Source of the DNA: Bacteroidota bacterium
GTDB lineage: Bacteria; Bacteroidota; Bacteroidia; UKL13-3
Reading direction: 5' to 3'
DNA: 64,000 bases
NCBI GenBank assembly: GCA_030680835.1
Contig: JAUXUD010000082.1
Location: 1-64,000 of the forward strand
Below are positions 54,872 to 63,528 of this stretch, in pieces. Within the stretch, counting starts at the first letter, position 1. Each line of letters begins with the position of its first letter. The position numbers and the translations under genes were made by a program. The notes below the pieces were generated by a model, which was given only the letters and a program-made list of their open reading frames with translations, made no database searches and had not been told where the DNA came from.

Positions 54872-56785
54872 CTAAGGTACAATCTTAATCTCCGTTCTCC
54901 GGTTCTGTGCTCTGCCGGCTTCGGTTTTATTATCGGCAACAGGTTTGGTATCGGCGTATCCTTTATGGGTTAAACGGGTGGCTACAATTCCGTTTGCAAT
55001 CAGGTATGTTATTACTGCCTTTGCCCTGTTGGTGGATAATACTGTGTTCTTTTTGGCTTCACCGGTATTATCGGTATGGCCGCCAATTTCAATTTTTATA
55101 TTCGGGTTTGCGTTCAGCAATTGTACTACTTTATCAAGTTCGGCTTTAGATTCGGGTTTTAATTCAAATTTTTCGGAATCAAAAAAAACATTTTTAAGTA
55201 CCATGGTTACATTGTTGGCAATGGGTTGTAAGGGAATACTTAAAACAAGCGGCTCAATGGCACTCTGGTTTTTTAATGCAAAGTTTTCGGAATAAAACAT
55301 ATATCCCTGGTTTGCCACATTGAGCATATAATTTTTGTTCCCCTGCAGGCATACCAAAAATTCGCCGCTTAGTTTATTCGAATACGATTCAACAACTGTT
55401 TTGCCGGTTGCCAGATCTATCAGCTCAACTTTTGCAGTAAGTTTCTTCCGGGTTACTGCATCAAACACAACGCCTTTGGCATAGCCTGTTTTTTGCGGAC
55501 GTGCTTCCTCATATAGTTCAAACGTATACAGGTCGAGTCCTCCATAGGTATCTTCGCCTTCTTTGGCTATAAAAGCATCTTTGCCATTGGAAGCAATTAC
55601 AAAACTGTTTTCACTTTTATCGCTGTTTATGGGGTAACCCATATTTTTCGGTTTCTCCCATCTTCCATCTTTCGATTTTTTGCTGATAAATATATCCAGA
55701 CCTCCCATACCTGGATGACCATCGCTTACAAAATATAAGGTTTGATCGTCTTTGGCAATAAAAGGAGATTGCTCATCTTCGGTGGTATTAATTTCGGGTC
55801 CCAGGTTAATGGGTGGCGACCATTTGCCATTTTTAAATGTGGTGTACCAGATATCGCTTTTACCAAATCCTCCTGCACGATTGCTTGTAAAATAAACCGT
55901 TTTGCCATCATAGGTTAAGGAGGGTTGTGTTTCCCATGCATTTGTATTTACAGGAGCTCCCAGGTTCCTGGGTACCGACCAACTGTAACCGTCGAGTTTT
56001 GAAATATATAAATCGCAACTGCCCAAACCATCTTCTCTTTTGCAGGCGGTATAAAATATATATTGACCATCTGCAGATAATGATATAGTTCCTTCATTAC
56101 CATCGGTATTAACCGGAGTGCCCATGTTTTGAGCCGGTTCCCATTGATCATTGATTTTATGACTGATATAAAATTCTTCATTTCTGCCCAGATCGAGCCG
56201 GGTAAAAATAAAGGTGTGTTCATCTGCGGTAAGTCCGGGAAAATAATCATGATAAGATGAATTGATGGAAGGGCCCATATTCACCGGCTTAAAGGGCACT
56301 GGCAACAGTACTGCACTTTTTGCAAATGCTGCGTTATTTTTAACAAGGGTGAGTTCGGCCTTTTTCCCATAATAATCCGGATAGGATAAAAACTTTTCAG
56401 CATTCTGAAGGGCTTCATCATATTTTTTTAGTTTAAAATAAGCCTTGCTTTTACCTGAATAAATTCGTGGAAATTCAGGATTCAATGTATATACTTTATC
56501 AAATAGTTTAATAGCTTCTTCGTATTTTTCATCATTCATTTTCATCTCGGCCATCATCATGTAGGCTTCAATAAAATTTGCGTCAGCATTAACCGCTTTA
56601 TCCAACCAATTCTGAGTTTTTGGATAATCATACCCCTGATACGTTTTAAGTGCTTCTCCAAAATAATAATTAGCTTTCTGGTTTTTTGATCCCGAAAACG
56701 GGGCCTCCTGAGCGAATAAATGAGTTGGGGAAATAGAAAGAGAAACAGAAAGAGTGAGAATAAATAGTTTGCTTATGTTTTTCAT
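54872..56785 (-). CDS. PorE-like OmpA-family protein with TPR, propeller and CRD domains
   Basis: This 637-aa protein has the signal MKNISKLFILTLSVSLSISPTHLFAQ. TPR-like helices (about 30-135, NYYFGEALKTYQGYDYPKTQ..., EKYEEAIKLFDKVYTLNPEF), PD40-type propeller blades (about 180-400, SADGQYIFYTACKRE, TYDGKTVYFTSNRAGGFGKSDIWY) and a carboxypeptidase regulatory-like domain (about 435-505) come in order. They are followed by a C-terminal OmpA peptidoglycan-binding domain (about 530-637, EIGGHTDNTGEAKKN and RAKAVITYL). This TPR-propeller-CRD-OmpA order is that of PorE, a T9SS component linking the outer membrane to peptidoglycan. Many paralogues exist, so this is a candidate only. It lacks a lipobox. 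Confidence 0.85.
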   Translation of the reverse strand: MKNISKLFILTLSVSLSISPTHLFAQEAPFSGSKNQKANYYFGEALKTYQGYDYPKTQNWLDKAVNADANFIEAYMMMAEMKMNDEKYEEAIKLFDKVYTLNPEFPRIYSGKSKAYFKLKKYDEALQNAEKFLSYPDYYGKKAELTLVKNNAAFAKSAVLLPVPFKPVNMGPSINSSYHDYFPGLTADEHTFIFTRLDLGRNEEFYISHKINDQWEPAQNMGTPVNTDGNEGTISLSADGQYIFYTACKREDGLGSCDLYISKLDGYSWSVPRNLGAPVNTNAWETQPSLTYDGKTVYFTSNRAGGFGKSDIWYTTFKNGKWSPPINLGPEINTTEDEQSPFIAKDDQTLYFVSDGHPGMGGLDIFISKKSKDGRWEKPKNMGYPINSDKSENSFVIASNGKDAFIAKEGEDTYGGLDLYTFELYEEARPQKTGYAKGVVFDAVTRKKLTAKVELIDLATGKTVVESYSNKLSGEFLVCLQGNKNYMLNVANQGYMFYSENFALKNQSAIEPLVLSIPLQPIANNVTMVLKNVFFDSEKFELKPESKAELDKVVQLLNANPNIKIEIGGHTDNTGEAKKNTVLSTNRAKAVITYLIANGIVATRLTHKGYADTKPVADNKTEAGRAQNRRTEIKIVP

Positions 56786-56809
56786 GAGTTGATATTCATA
56801 TCTGTAAAT

Positions 56810-57307
56810 TTATAACAAGGGCAACTTATGTGGATTTTGAGACCAGATCAGTTTTCCGGATTGTTGTTGTATCATTTTCCAGGTTTCGGTTTCAAACTCA
56901 ACAATTACTATGCCGGAAGTTGGTATTTGCTCAACAAAAGTAGGAGTGAGGTATCCCACCAAACTGGTAATGGAAGGATTATGTCCAACGAGCATTACTT
57001 TTTTATATTGGTCGTTGATGCTTCTGATCACATGCAATAAATCGTTCAGTTCAGCTTCGTAAATGTGGGTGTCCAACTCCATTTGGCTTGGTTTCAACCC
57101 CAAAATTTTATTCACAATCTGGGCAGTTTTTAAGGCCCGTTTGGCAGGACTGGAAACGATAAACTCAGGACTGTATTTTAACTTTTTAAGCAGTTCACCC
57201 ATCGATCGGGCATCATTTTTACCTCTTTCAACCAGGTTTCTGTCATAGTCGGTACCATCAAACTCTTTGCTAGCCTTAGCATGACGCATTAAAACCAGGT
57301 GTTTCAT
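56810..57307 (-). CDS. sixA: SixA-type phosphohistidine phosphatase
   Basis: This 165-aa histidine-phosphatase-superfamily protein has the catalytic LMRHAKAS (RHG motif, about 6-13), a SSPAKRALKTAQIV second-arginine region and VGHNPSITSLVGYL with the second histidine (about 104). SixA removes phosphate from histidine, classically on ArcB or PTS proteins; the target here is unknown. ATG 57307 gives the standard start; a longer in-frame start at 57379 would place 24 hydrophobic residues ahead of it and is unlikely. It has the heptamer array at 57364 upstream. Confidence 0.88.
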   Translation of the reverse strand: MKHLVLMRHAKASKEFDGTDYDRNLVERGKNDARSMGELLKKLKYSPEFIVSSPAKRALKTAQIVNKILGLKPSQMELDTHIYEAELNDLLHVIRSINDQYKKVMLVGHNPSITSLVGYLTPTFVEQIPTSGIVIVEFETETWKMIQQQSGKLIWSQNPHKLPLL

Positions 57308-57363
57308 GATTATTAAATTTTTTGGAAAGATAAGTATTGAAATTGAAAGTAGAAAGGAAGTCA

Positions 57364-57438
57364 GAGGTATTAGGTACAAGGTATGAGGTATGAGTTTTAA
57401 AATACTTCAACTCATACCTCATACCTAATAACTCATAC
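57364..57438. repeat. Inverted heptamer array overlapping the DUF423 stop
   Basis: Four units in one sense (GAGGTAT, TAGGTAC, AAGGTAT, GAGGTAT; 57364-57391) and four in the other (CTCATAC, CTCATAC, CTAATAA, CTCATAC; 57411-57438), around an AT-rich centre, so it can fold back. The last CTCATAC unit (57432-57438) supplies the TGA stop and part of the last codons of the DUF423 gene on the minus strand. Confidence 0.9.
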
Positions 57439-57933
57439 CTCTTTATCAGGTTTTGCATCAGATGAGCTATGGGATCTTTTTCTGTGATGATGGCGGCGCG
57501 AGTGACTTTCGGATTCCAGTTTTTCTGGTTTTTCTTCTTCGGGTAAAAAACCTTTAAAAAATAATACCAGCCAGCCGGCAATAAAACAAACTCCACCGAG
57601 GGGCGTAATGGCACCTAAAATTCTGAATGAATCGTTCCCCCAGATATTGCGTGTGGCAAGCAAATACAAACTGCCGGAGAAAATGAGGATTCCACTGAAA
57701 AATAAACCCATCACCAGATCCAGTTTTTTTTCATCGAATTTGCGGTGGGTCATGGCTAATAAAATGAGTGCAAGTGCATGAAACATTTGGTACCGCACAC
57801 CCGTATCAAAGGTGTTTAATTCTGTGTCTCCAATCATTTCCTTTAAAACATGCGTTCCAAATGCCCCCAGGGCAACGGCAATTGCACAAAGCAGAAAACC
57901 TAAACGGGCATAAATTCTATGTGTATGTTTCAT
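57433..57933 (-). CDS. DUF423 small membrane protein with basic tail
   Basis: This 166-aa protein starts at ATG 57933 (an upstream in-frame start at 58020 adds residues that are not family-like). Four hydrophobic helices include LGFLLCAIAVALGAFGTHVLKEM, FHALALILLAMTH, GLFFSGILIFSGSLYLLA and ITPLGGVCFIAGWLVLF, the standard DUF423 pattern. DUF423 proteins are small inner-membrane proteins of unknown role. Unusual is the C-terminal tail SHSRRHHHRKRSHSSSDAKP, rich in histidine, arginine and serine. Its stop lies inside a heptamer repeat. It is divergent from the 910-aa gene, 75 bases apart. Confidence 0.85.
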   Translation of the reverse strand: MKHTHRIYARLGFLLCAIAVALGAFGTHVLKEMIGDTELNTFDTGVRYQMFHALALILLAMTHRKFDEKKLDLVMGLFFSGILIFSGSLYLLATRNIWGNDSFRILGAITPLGGVCFIAGWLVLFFKGFLPEEEKPEKLESESHSRRHHHRKRSHSSSDAKPDKEV

Positions 57934-58008
57934 AGGAATGTTTATTCGTATCTGTGAACAAGTAAAAAAAATATTCTCTAAATACCAAATTAATTTCGAA
58001 AGGGTAAA

Positions 58009-60741
58009 ATGAACAAGCAACTAATCAGTATTTTAAGTGTATTTGCCTCCATTGTATTGGCTTTGGTTTTATATTTTTATTTCTCAAAAATTGACGATAA
58101 AAATCTGAAACCCATTGAGGTTGTTCCTGATAATGCGGCATTAATTATTGAGGCGGGTCAGAGCAGTGCAACACTCAGGGCATTGGCAGATCCCGACTTT
58201 ATGAAGCGGCTTTTAATGAATGAAAAGGTATTGGCCTTTTATCAAAAACTGATATACCTCGATAGTTTGTTTATGCAACATGAAGATATGGCGGATTGGT
58301 TTGTAAAAGGCAAAGCGGTTTATTCGTTCCATTCATTTTCAAATAAGAGCGTAGGTTTTTTTATGGCGGTTCAAACCTTCCATGAAATTAATGCAGGTAA
58401 AACTTTGGGGTTCTTTCAGAAGAATTTCCCGGGCAGGTTTAAACTTTCAAAGCGCAGGTTTAATAATGAAGAAATTTACGATTTCACTGATTTTAAAGAA
58501 GGAATGCAGTTTAGTATTGCATTTAAAAATAAACTCATGCTGTTTTCCTTTGATGGTTCGCTGGTTGAAATGAGTTTGTTAAAAAACAATCAATTAAAAG
58601 CAAATGCCAAGGTGGAAGATAAATTATCATTTGTGCAAAATGGAGGCGATGGGTTCAACCTGTATATAAACTATAAAAATTTACCCAATCTGCTGCAATC
58701 GGCTGCCAGTGAAAATTACCAGAAGGGATTTGGACTTTTTGATAATTTTGGTGAAAAAGCCATTTACAATATTCAATACAATGATGCGGAAATGATTTTA
58801 AAAGGAGCTGCCAGCTCACATGAAAGCAATTTTCAGTTTTTGGATTTGTTAAACGGACAGGCGCCGATAGAAAACACCATCATTCCCTTTTTGCCGGAAC
58901 AGATTAATTTTGCTTTCTCATTTAATTATAATGGATATTCATCCTGGTTCAAAAACGTGAATGAATATATGCTCAGCAAAAAGTTGTATGTAAAGTATTC
59001 AACATATATCGACAGTATTGAAGTGAATTTGCAGGTTCGGTTTTCAGAGAAAATGGCTTCTAAATTTGGCAATCATGTTTCGCTCATATCCCTTAATGAA
59101 ACCGGTATCTGGAAAGACAGTTGCTATATAACTGCTGTTGAAGTTACCGATGAAGCCGGATTCGAACAGATATTGGATCAGATGCATAAATCCTTTATGG
59201 TAAAATATGATAACGATACATTAAAGAAATCCAACGACACCTTGCTGGTGATAAAAAAGGCTTATTTGGGAGATGCTTTTAAATTTTATTTTACGGATAT
59301 GTTTGAAGGAATTGATGCCAACTATTATATTAAACACAAGGGTTATTTCTATTTCGCCAACAACGCACCCATATTAAGGGCTTTACAAAACAAATGGCAG
59401 CAAAATCAGCTATTGGTAAATATACCCTCCTTTAAAGACTTTGAAGAAAAGCTGGCTCCACAAAGCAATCTGGAGTTGATTATAAACAATGAACATGCTG
59501 TTAATTATGCTCTTAATTTTGTAAACAAACCCTGGTATAGTATTTTAAGTCAGAATTTGGGAACCATTAAACGCGCCCAATGGATCGGGGTGCAATATGC
59601 AGGGAGCTTTGATAAGGTTTTTGCCAGTCAGATTTGTATTCGGTTCAACCTGAGCAAGGCTGATAAAACTGAAGAAATCTGGAATATCCGGCTCGACAGC
59701 AATTTACTAAGTGATCCTTTTGTAGTGTTTAATAAATCATTGGGGACTCATGTAATTATTGTTGAAGATGCATTTAAGCAATTGCAAATGATTGACCGGG
59801 ATGGAAAAATTTTATGGAAGAAGCAAATTGATGGGCAGATAATTTCTGATTTTACAGAATTGAATCTGTTTCGCAATGATAAAATTCAGTGGGTATTTAA
59901 TACGGAACGATATATATATATTATTGATGAAAACGGGAAAAACATTTCAGGATGGCCCGCTTGGATTCCAACCGGTACCAAATATCCGGTAGCTGTTTGC
60001 GACTTTAACAAAGATGGGAATTACCAGTTTTTTGCATCCGGAAATCTTTATAAAGCAACAGGATATTCAAGTCAGGGAAGGCTGTTAGCCAATTGGAATC
60101 CAAAAGATGTATGGCCGAATTTAAAATCGGCTCTGCAATCTTTTTATATGGGAAACAATCCATTGCTGGGTGCAATTAATGAAAAGGGCCGTTTGAGTAT
60201 ATTTACAGCCTTGGGACAAAAGCATAAGGGTTTGGGACTGGACACCAATTATAAATGGATTGATTACCGTTTACACAATATTGACACGGGTAATATTTTG
60301 ATTTTAGGTTTGGATTCTGCACGTTTTTATACCATTCATTATTCAAGCACCCTGCCTGCAAAAGTTAAAACTTTATCTGCAGCGGGGTTTACTTCTTTTG
60401 AACCCCTGAATATTGACGAGGGTATATCTGCTTATCTGTTTAAATCAAGTACAGGAGTATTAATAAAAGACGAGAATGATCGTACCAGGTACCAAAAAAC
60501 ATTTCCAGACAGTTCATTAACGCATTTTAGCTGGAACTATATTGGCGACAGCTATAAAATTAGTTTTTATAACTCACAGTTAAAAGAAATGCACGTGCAA
60601 AACAGTTCCGGTATTCCTTATAAACCTTTTCCAATGGCAATAAACAGAAATTATGCAATAGGTAATTTATTTAACGATGGTGAGAATTGGTTAATTTGCA
60701 GTGATCAGTCTAACCGTTTGTTTTTATACCGCATAAAGTAA
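58009..60741 (+). CDS. Large membrane-anchored protein of unknown function
   Basis: This 910-aa protein starts at ATG 58009, preceded by GAAAGGG. An N-terminal membrane helix (LISILSVFASIVLALVLYFYFS, about 4-25) anchors a long periplasmic part. Residues 30-540 are mixed alpha/beta with VVPDNAALIIEAGQSSATLRAL (about 38-59), loosely like DUF3352-type proteins. Residues 555-910 look like a beta-propeller: MIDRDGKILWKKQIDG, IIDENGKNISGWPAW, VAVCDFNKDGNYQFFASG and AINEKGRLSIFTALG. I do not recognise a family with certainty and assign no function. It is monocistronic. Confidence 0.7.
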   Translation: MNKQLISILSVFASIVLALVLYFYFSKIDDKNLKPIEVVPDNAALIIEAGQSSATLRALADPDFMKRLLMNEKVLAFYQKLIYLDSLFMQHEDMADWFVKGKAVYSFHSFSNKSVGFFMAVQTFHEINAGKTLGFFQKNFPGRFKLSKRRFNNEEIYDFTDFKEGMQFSIAFKNKLMLFSFDGSLVEMSLLKNNQLKANAKVEDKLSFVQNGGDGFNLYINYKNLPNLLQSAASENYQKGFGLFDNFGEKAIYNIQYNDAEMILKGAASSHESNFQFLDLLNGQAPIENTIIPFLPEQINFAFSFNYNGYSSWFKNVNEYMLSKKLYVKYSTYIDSIEVNLQVRFSEKMASKFGNHVSLISLNETGIWKDSCYITAVEVTDEAGFEQILDQMHKSFMVKYDNDTLKKSNDTLLVIKKAYLGDAFKFYFTDMFEGIDANYYIKHKGYFYFANNAPILRALQNKWQQNQLLVNIPSFKDFEEKLAPQSNLELIINNEHAVNYALNFVNKPWYSILSQNLGTIKRAQWIGVQYAGSFDKVFASQICIRFNLSKADKTEEIWNIRLDSNLLSDPFVVFNKSLGTHVIIVEDAFKQLQMIDRDGKILWKKQIDGQIISDFTELNLFRNDKIQWVFNTERYIYIIDENGKNISGWPAWIPTGTKYPVAVCDFNKDGNYQFFASGNLYKATGYSSQGRLLANWNPKDVWPNLKSALQSFYMGNNPLLGAINEKGRLSIFTALGQKHKGLGLDTNYKWIDYRLHNIDTGNILILGLDSARFYTIHYSSTLPAKVKTLSAAGFTSFEPLNIDEGISAYLFKSSTGVLIKDENDRTRYQKTFPDSSLTHFSWNYIGDSYKISFYNSQLKEMHVQNSSGIPYKPFPMAINRNYAIGNLFNDGENWLICSDQSNRLFLYRIK

Positions 60742-60829
60742 CTTATTTATAGCTTAATGTTAAAATAAAACAGGCTATACACTGCTATAATAAATCAAAA
60801 TTTAAAAGCAACATTTTAGATTAAGTGCT

Positions 60830-60837
60830 TATATTTG
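60830..60837 (+). promoter_or_regulatory. -7 element of the secreted nuclease-like gene
   Basis: TATATTTG matches TAnnTTTG and ends 19 bases before the ATG at 60857. No clear -33 TTTG is present at the usual spacing. Confidence 0.4.
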
Positions 60838-60856
60838 TTACTTTTAAATAATAATT

Positions 60857-62023
60857 ATGCGCGTTATTTTTTATCTGTTTATTTTATATTTTATTTCCCC
60901 TTTAAAAGTTATATCTCAAACCCTTCCCAAGCTGGGTAACGATACCCTGTTGGATATTGCCTGCTGGAATGTGGAATGGTTTGGGGATATTAATAATGGC
61001 CCAACAGATGAGGCTTTGCAATACAATAATATAAAGGCATTGATGTTGCAAACCGATTTTGATATATTGGGAATGGAAGAAATAAGCAATATAACAACTT
61101 ACAATAACCTGTCGATGGAAACTGCAATTGCTGCAAAGTATGATACGTATATTTCAACATTTTCGGCTACACAAAAAATGGGCTTGTTTTGGAAGAAATC
61201 GATGTTTGATGTGATTGGATTTGCCACCTTAAACATACTCACCAATGAATACAGCAATTTTGCCACCCGCCCGCCTTTGCAGGTTTGTTTAAAAACAAAA
61301 GGAGGTACAAAGGTTGATACCTTATATGTCATCGTAATTCATATGAAGGCAAATACCGGTGATGATGCTGCGAAGTATGATTCATACACCCGGCGCCAGG
61401 CTGCTGCTGCTGCCCTTAAAACATATACCGAACAATCTCTGGTAAATAAAAAGTATGTAATCATCGGAGATTGGAATGATGATCTTTCGGTTTCTATTTA
61501 CAATGCATTGCCAACACCTTACCAGAGCACCTTAACCGCAGGTTATACATTTCCAACCAAAGAATTAACCGATGCCGGTAAAAAGTCATACGCCTTTGGC
61601 AGTGCAATGATCGACCATATTATGCAATCGAAAACACTCGACTCATTTTATCTGAAGGGTTCAGCAAAAGTTTTTGATATTGCGGGAAATTATATCAGCA
61701 ATTTTAGCAATAATACATCCGATCATTACCCTGTTTATGCATTTTATAACTGGAGTAAACTAACCACCTATATAGCTCCTGTGGGAATTGACGAAAATAA
61801 GATAGATTTAAATATTCAGGTTTACCCAAATCCGGCAAGGCATTATGTAAGTATTAAATCAGCGCATCAAAACACAGAGCTTTGGCTGTATGATTTGAGC
61901 GGAAAACTACTTTTATATTCCAACGAAAAAACAATCGATGTTTCATCCCTTCAGGCAGGTTTTTATCAATTGTTAATCTTTACTCTCAATGGCAATAAAA
62001 TGTTTAAACTGGTAATCGAATAA
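60857..62023 (+). CDS. Secreted endonuclease/exonuclease/phosphatase-fold protein with T9SS domain
   Basis: This 388-aa protein has a signal peptide (MRVIFYLFILYFISPLKVISQ). The EEP fold motifs are IACWNVEWFG (about 33-42), GMEEISN (catalytic metal-binding glutamate, about 73-79), VIHMKANTGD, IIGDWNDDLS (about 205-214) and SDHYPVYAF (active-site aspartate-histidine, about 292-300). The last 75 residues, from IQVYPNPARHYVSIKS to LVIE, form a T9SS sorting domain. I expect a secreted or surface nuclease or phosphodiesterase; DNA, lipid or inositol-phosphate substrates are all possible. It is convergent with the substrate-binding-protein gene across a heptamer array. Confidence 0.9.
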   Translation: MRVIFYLFILYFISPLKVISQTLPKLGNDTLLDIACWNVEWFGDINNGPTDEALQYNNIKALMLQTDFDILGMEEISNITTYNNLSMETAIAAKYDTYISTFSATQKMGLFWKKSMFDVIGFATLNILTNEYSNFATRPPLQVCLKTKGGTKVDTLYVIVIHMKANTGDDAAKYDSYTRRQAAAAALKTYTEQSLVNKKYVIIGDWNDDLSVSIYNALPTPYQSTLTAGYTFPTKELTDAGKKSYAFGSAMIDHIMQSKTLDSFYLKGSAKVFDIAGNYISNFSNNTSDHYPVYAFYNWSKLTTYIAPVGIDENKIDLNIQVYPNPARHYVSIKSAHQNTELWLYDLSGKLLLYSNEKTIDVSSLQAGFYQLLIFTLNGNKMFKLVIE

Positions 62024-62059
62024 TTGGTGTTTCACGGAAACTGGGTTGCAACCCAAATA

Positions 62060-62078
62060 GGGCCAATGCAATTGGCCC
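62060..62078. repeat. REP-like palindrome with GTAG tetranucleotide
   Basis: Perfect 8-base arms GGGCCAAT/ATTGGCCC surround a GCA centre. On the minus strand the bases GTAG immediately precede the stem, as in REP elements. It lies 37 bases past the nuclease-like gene stop in the convergent gap. Confidence 0.7.
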
Positions 62079-62105
62079 CTACAGGTTATCCCCGATAATT
62101 TTTGT

Positions 62106-62217
62106 CATCGTACATTGTATATCGCACATTGTATATCTTACATTGTACATCGTACATCGTAAATCGTACATCGTACATCGTATATCGTATATCGTACATC
62201 GTACATCGTATATCGTA
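62106..62217. repeat. Heptamer array (CATCGTA / TATCGTA, sixteen units)
   Basis: Sixteen units in strict 7-base register, mostly CATCGTA and TATCGTA, with CATTGTA and a few single-base variants. It lies in the convergent gap and, read on the minus strand, begins 6 bases after the TAG stop of the substrate-binding-protein gene (62224). No coding potential. Confidence 0.95.
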
Positions 62218-62223
62218 CATTTC

Positions 62224-63387
62224 CTATTCCCATCTCTTAAGCTGGTTTTCTTCAAAATAGAGCATATTTAGGCGGGTGTTCTGGTAACCTTTGCCTTCGG
62301 CTTTTGGACTTATTTTGAACCAATTGCAAAGCGGTTTTGTTCGCGATTGTTCAGTAATTTTATCCATGTTACCCTTGTTTGTTACAAAGTAATTAATAAA
62401 AAAAGTAGCCTGTTCATAGCCATTTATTGCAAATTCAGCAGGTTCGGTATAATAATGTTCACGGTAGTGTTCAATAAATGTTTTTACTTTTGCATCGTTG
62501 TAATCAATATAAACCGGACAAATAATATTAAGATTGAGTTGTTGCCAAAGCGTTAAATTAATGGATTTAAAATCAAACCATTTAATTGAGCCATAGGTCA
62601 TAATTTCATTGAATTGATTTGTATCTCCAATAAATTTAATTACCGAACTAACCAAAAACTCATTATCGCTATCAATTATAATATGGTTTGGCCTGTCGGG
62701 TTTATAAGCAACTTTATAATCTGCATATTTATTGATATCCATTGTTTTGATGCTAAAGCCGCTGTACTTATTTTTTAATGCCAGCATTCTTGCACCAATT
62801 ACTTTTTCGTTGGCATTTTTTCCTGTAAACACCACAATATTGGCATCATTCCAGCCACCTGATTTTATTTGATCCAGGATAAAGTCGCCGTAATAGCTTA
62901 GGTCGGGGTAGGCAGAAATGAGGTACGCATTATCGGTTTTGGTTTTTGTTAAAGTGAGAAAGGGAGAAACATTATAAACTTTAAATTGCTCACAAAATTC
63001 CTTTAACCGTACACTATTTTGGGTTCCAACCGGACCAAAAATGAGGTTGCTTTCCTGAAATTCCTTCTTTTTCAGAATTCTTTTAAAAACATTTGTATCC
63101 CCCTCAGAGTCGAATACTCTTATTTCTACTGGAAAGTCAGCTTGAGTCATGCTATCCAGTGCCAGTTTAAAACCTTCATAATATTGCCGGCAGGCATTGC
63201 CTAAGGCTGCATTTTTTGATTTCGGATCAGCCAGAATCTGTTTACTGCAAAAAGGCATCACAACCGAAATAATATATTTGGGTTTTACATTGGTGTCAAC
63301 AATGACTGTATCCTGAGCCAAAGCATTCGGTAATAGCCAAAGCAGACTTAACAAACAAACAAAAATATTTCGCTTCAATAAACTCAT
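62224..63387 (-). CDS. Periplasmic-binding-protein-like (type 1 fold) protein
   Basis: This 387-aa protein has a signal peptide (MSLLKRNIFVCLLSLLWLLPNALA). The mature part is laid out like a LivJ/LuxP type 1 periplasmic binding protein: YIISVVMPFCSKQ opening, GNACRQYYEGFKLALDSM, DSEGDTNVFKRIL, NLIFGPVGTQNSVRLKEFCEQFKVYNVSPF, a late EFAINGYEQATFFINYF. In other Bacteroidota a related, LysM-containing protein is often encoded beside guaA, as here, but I see no LysM repeat. No ABC permease genes are adjacent, so it may be a sensor or structural protein. It ends in RWE and its stop abuts a heptamer array. Confidence 0.78.
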   Translation of the reverse strand: MSLLKRNIFVCLLSLLWLLPNALAQDTVIVDTNVKPKYIISVVMPFCSKQILADPKSKNAALGNACRQYYEGFKLALDSMTQADFPVEIRVFDSEGDTNVFKRILKKKEFQESNLIFGPVGTQNSVRLKEFCEQFKVYNVSPFLTLTKTKTDNAYLISAYPDLSYYGDFILDQIKSGGWNDANIVVFTGKNANEKVIGARMLALKNKYSGFSIKTMDINKYADYKVAYKPDRPNHIIIDSDNEFLVSSVIKFIGDTNQFNEIMTYGSIKWFDFKSINLTLWQQLNLNIICPVYIDYNDAKVKTFIEHYREHYYTEPAEFAINGYEQATFFINYFVTNKGNMDKITEQSRTKPLCNWFKISPKAEGKGYQNTRLNMLYFEENQLKRWE

Positions 63388-63418
63388 ATTAATTTCGCAA
63401 TAAAATTAAATTCTAAAT

Positions 63419-63522
63419 CATCGTACATCTATAGGTTTAGTTCCGATAGGTTTCGACTTCGCTCAACCTGACATGTTGTACATCGTATATCGTACATCGT
63501 ACATCGTACATTGTACATCGTA
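63419..63522. repeat. Heptamer array (CATCGTA) interrupted by a REP-like hairpin
   Basis: One unit (63419-63425) and then six units (63481-63522: CATCGTA, TATCGTA, CATCGTA, CATCGTA, CATTGTA, CATCGTA) are separated by a 55-base interruption. The interruption contains the imperfect hairpin GGTT-CGA-TCG-AACC (63449-63468). The array ends 6 bases from the guaA stop. Confidence 0.85.
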
Positions 63523-63528
63523 CATTCC

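Noticed and set aside
62106-62217. Direct-repeat origin or iteron cluster
   Set aside because: The unit is too short for iterons, arrays of the same type recur at many gene ends, and no replication initiator gene is present.
62224-63387. Amino-acid ABC transporter substrate-binding protein with transport role
   Set aside because: No permease or ATPase genes are adjacent; only the fold can be supported.
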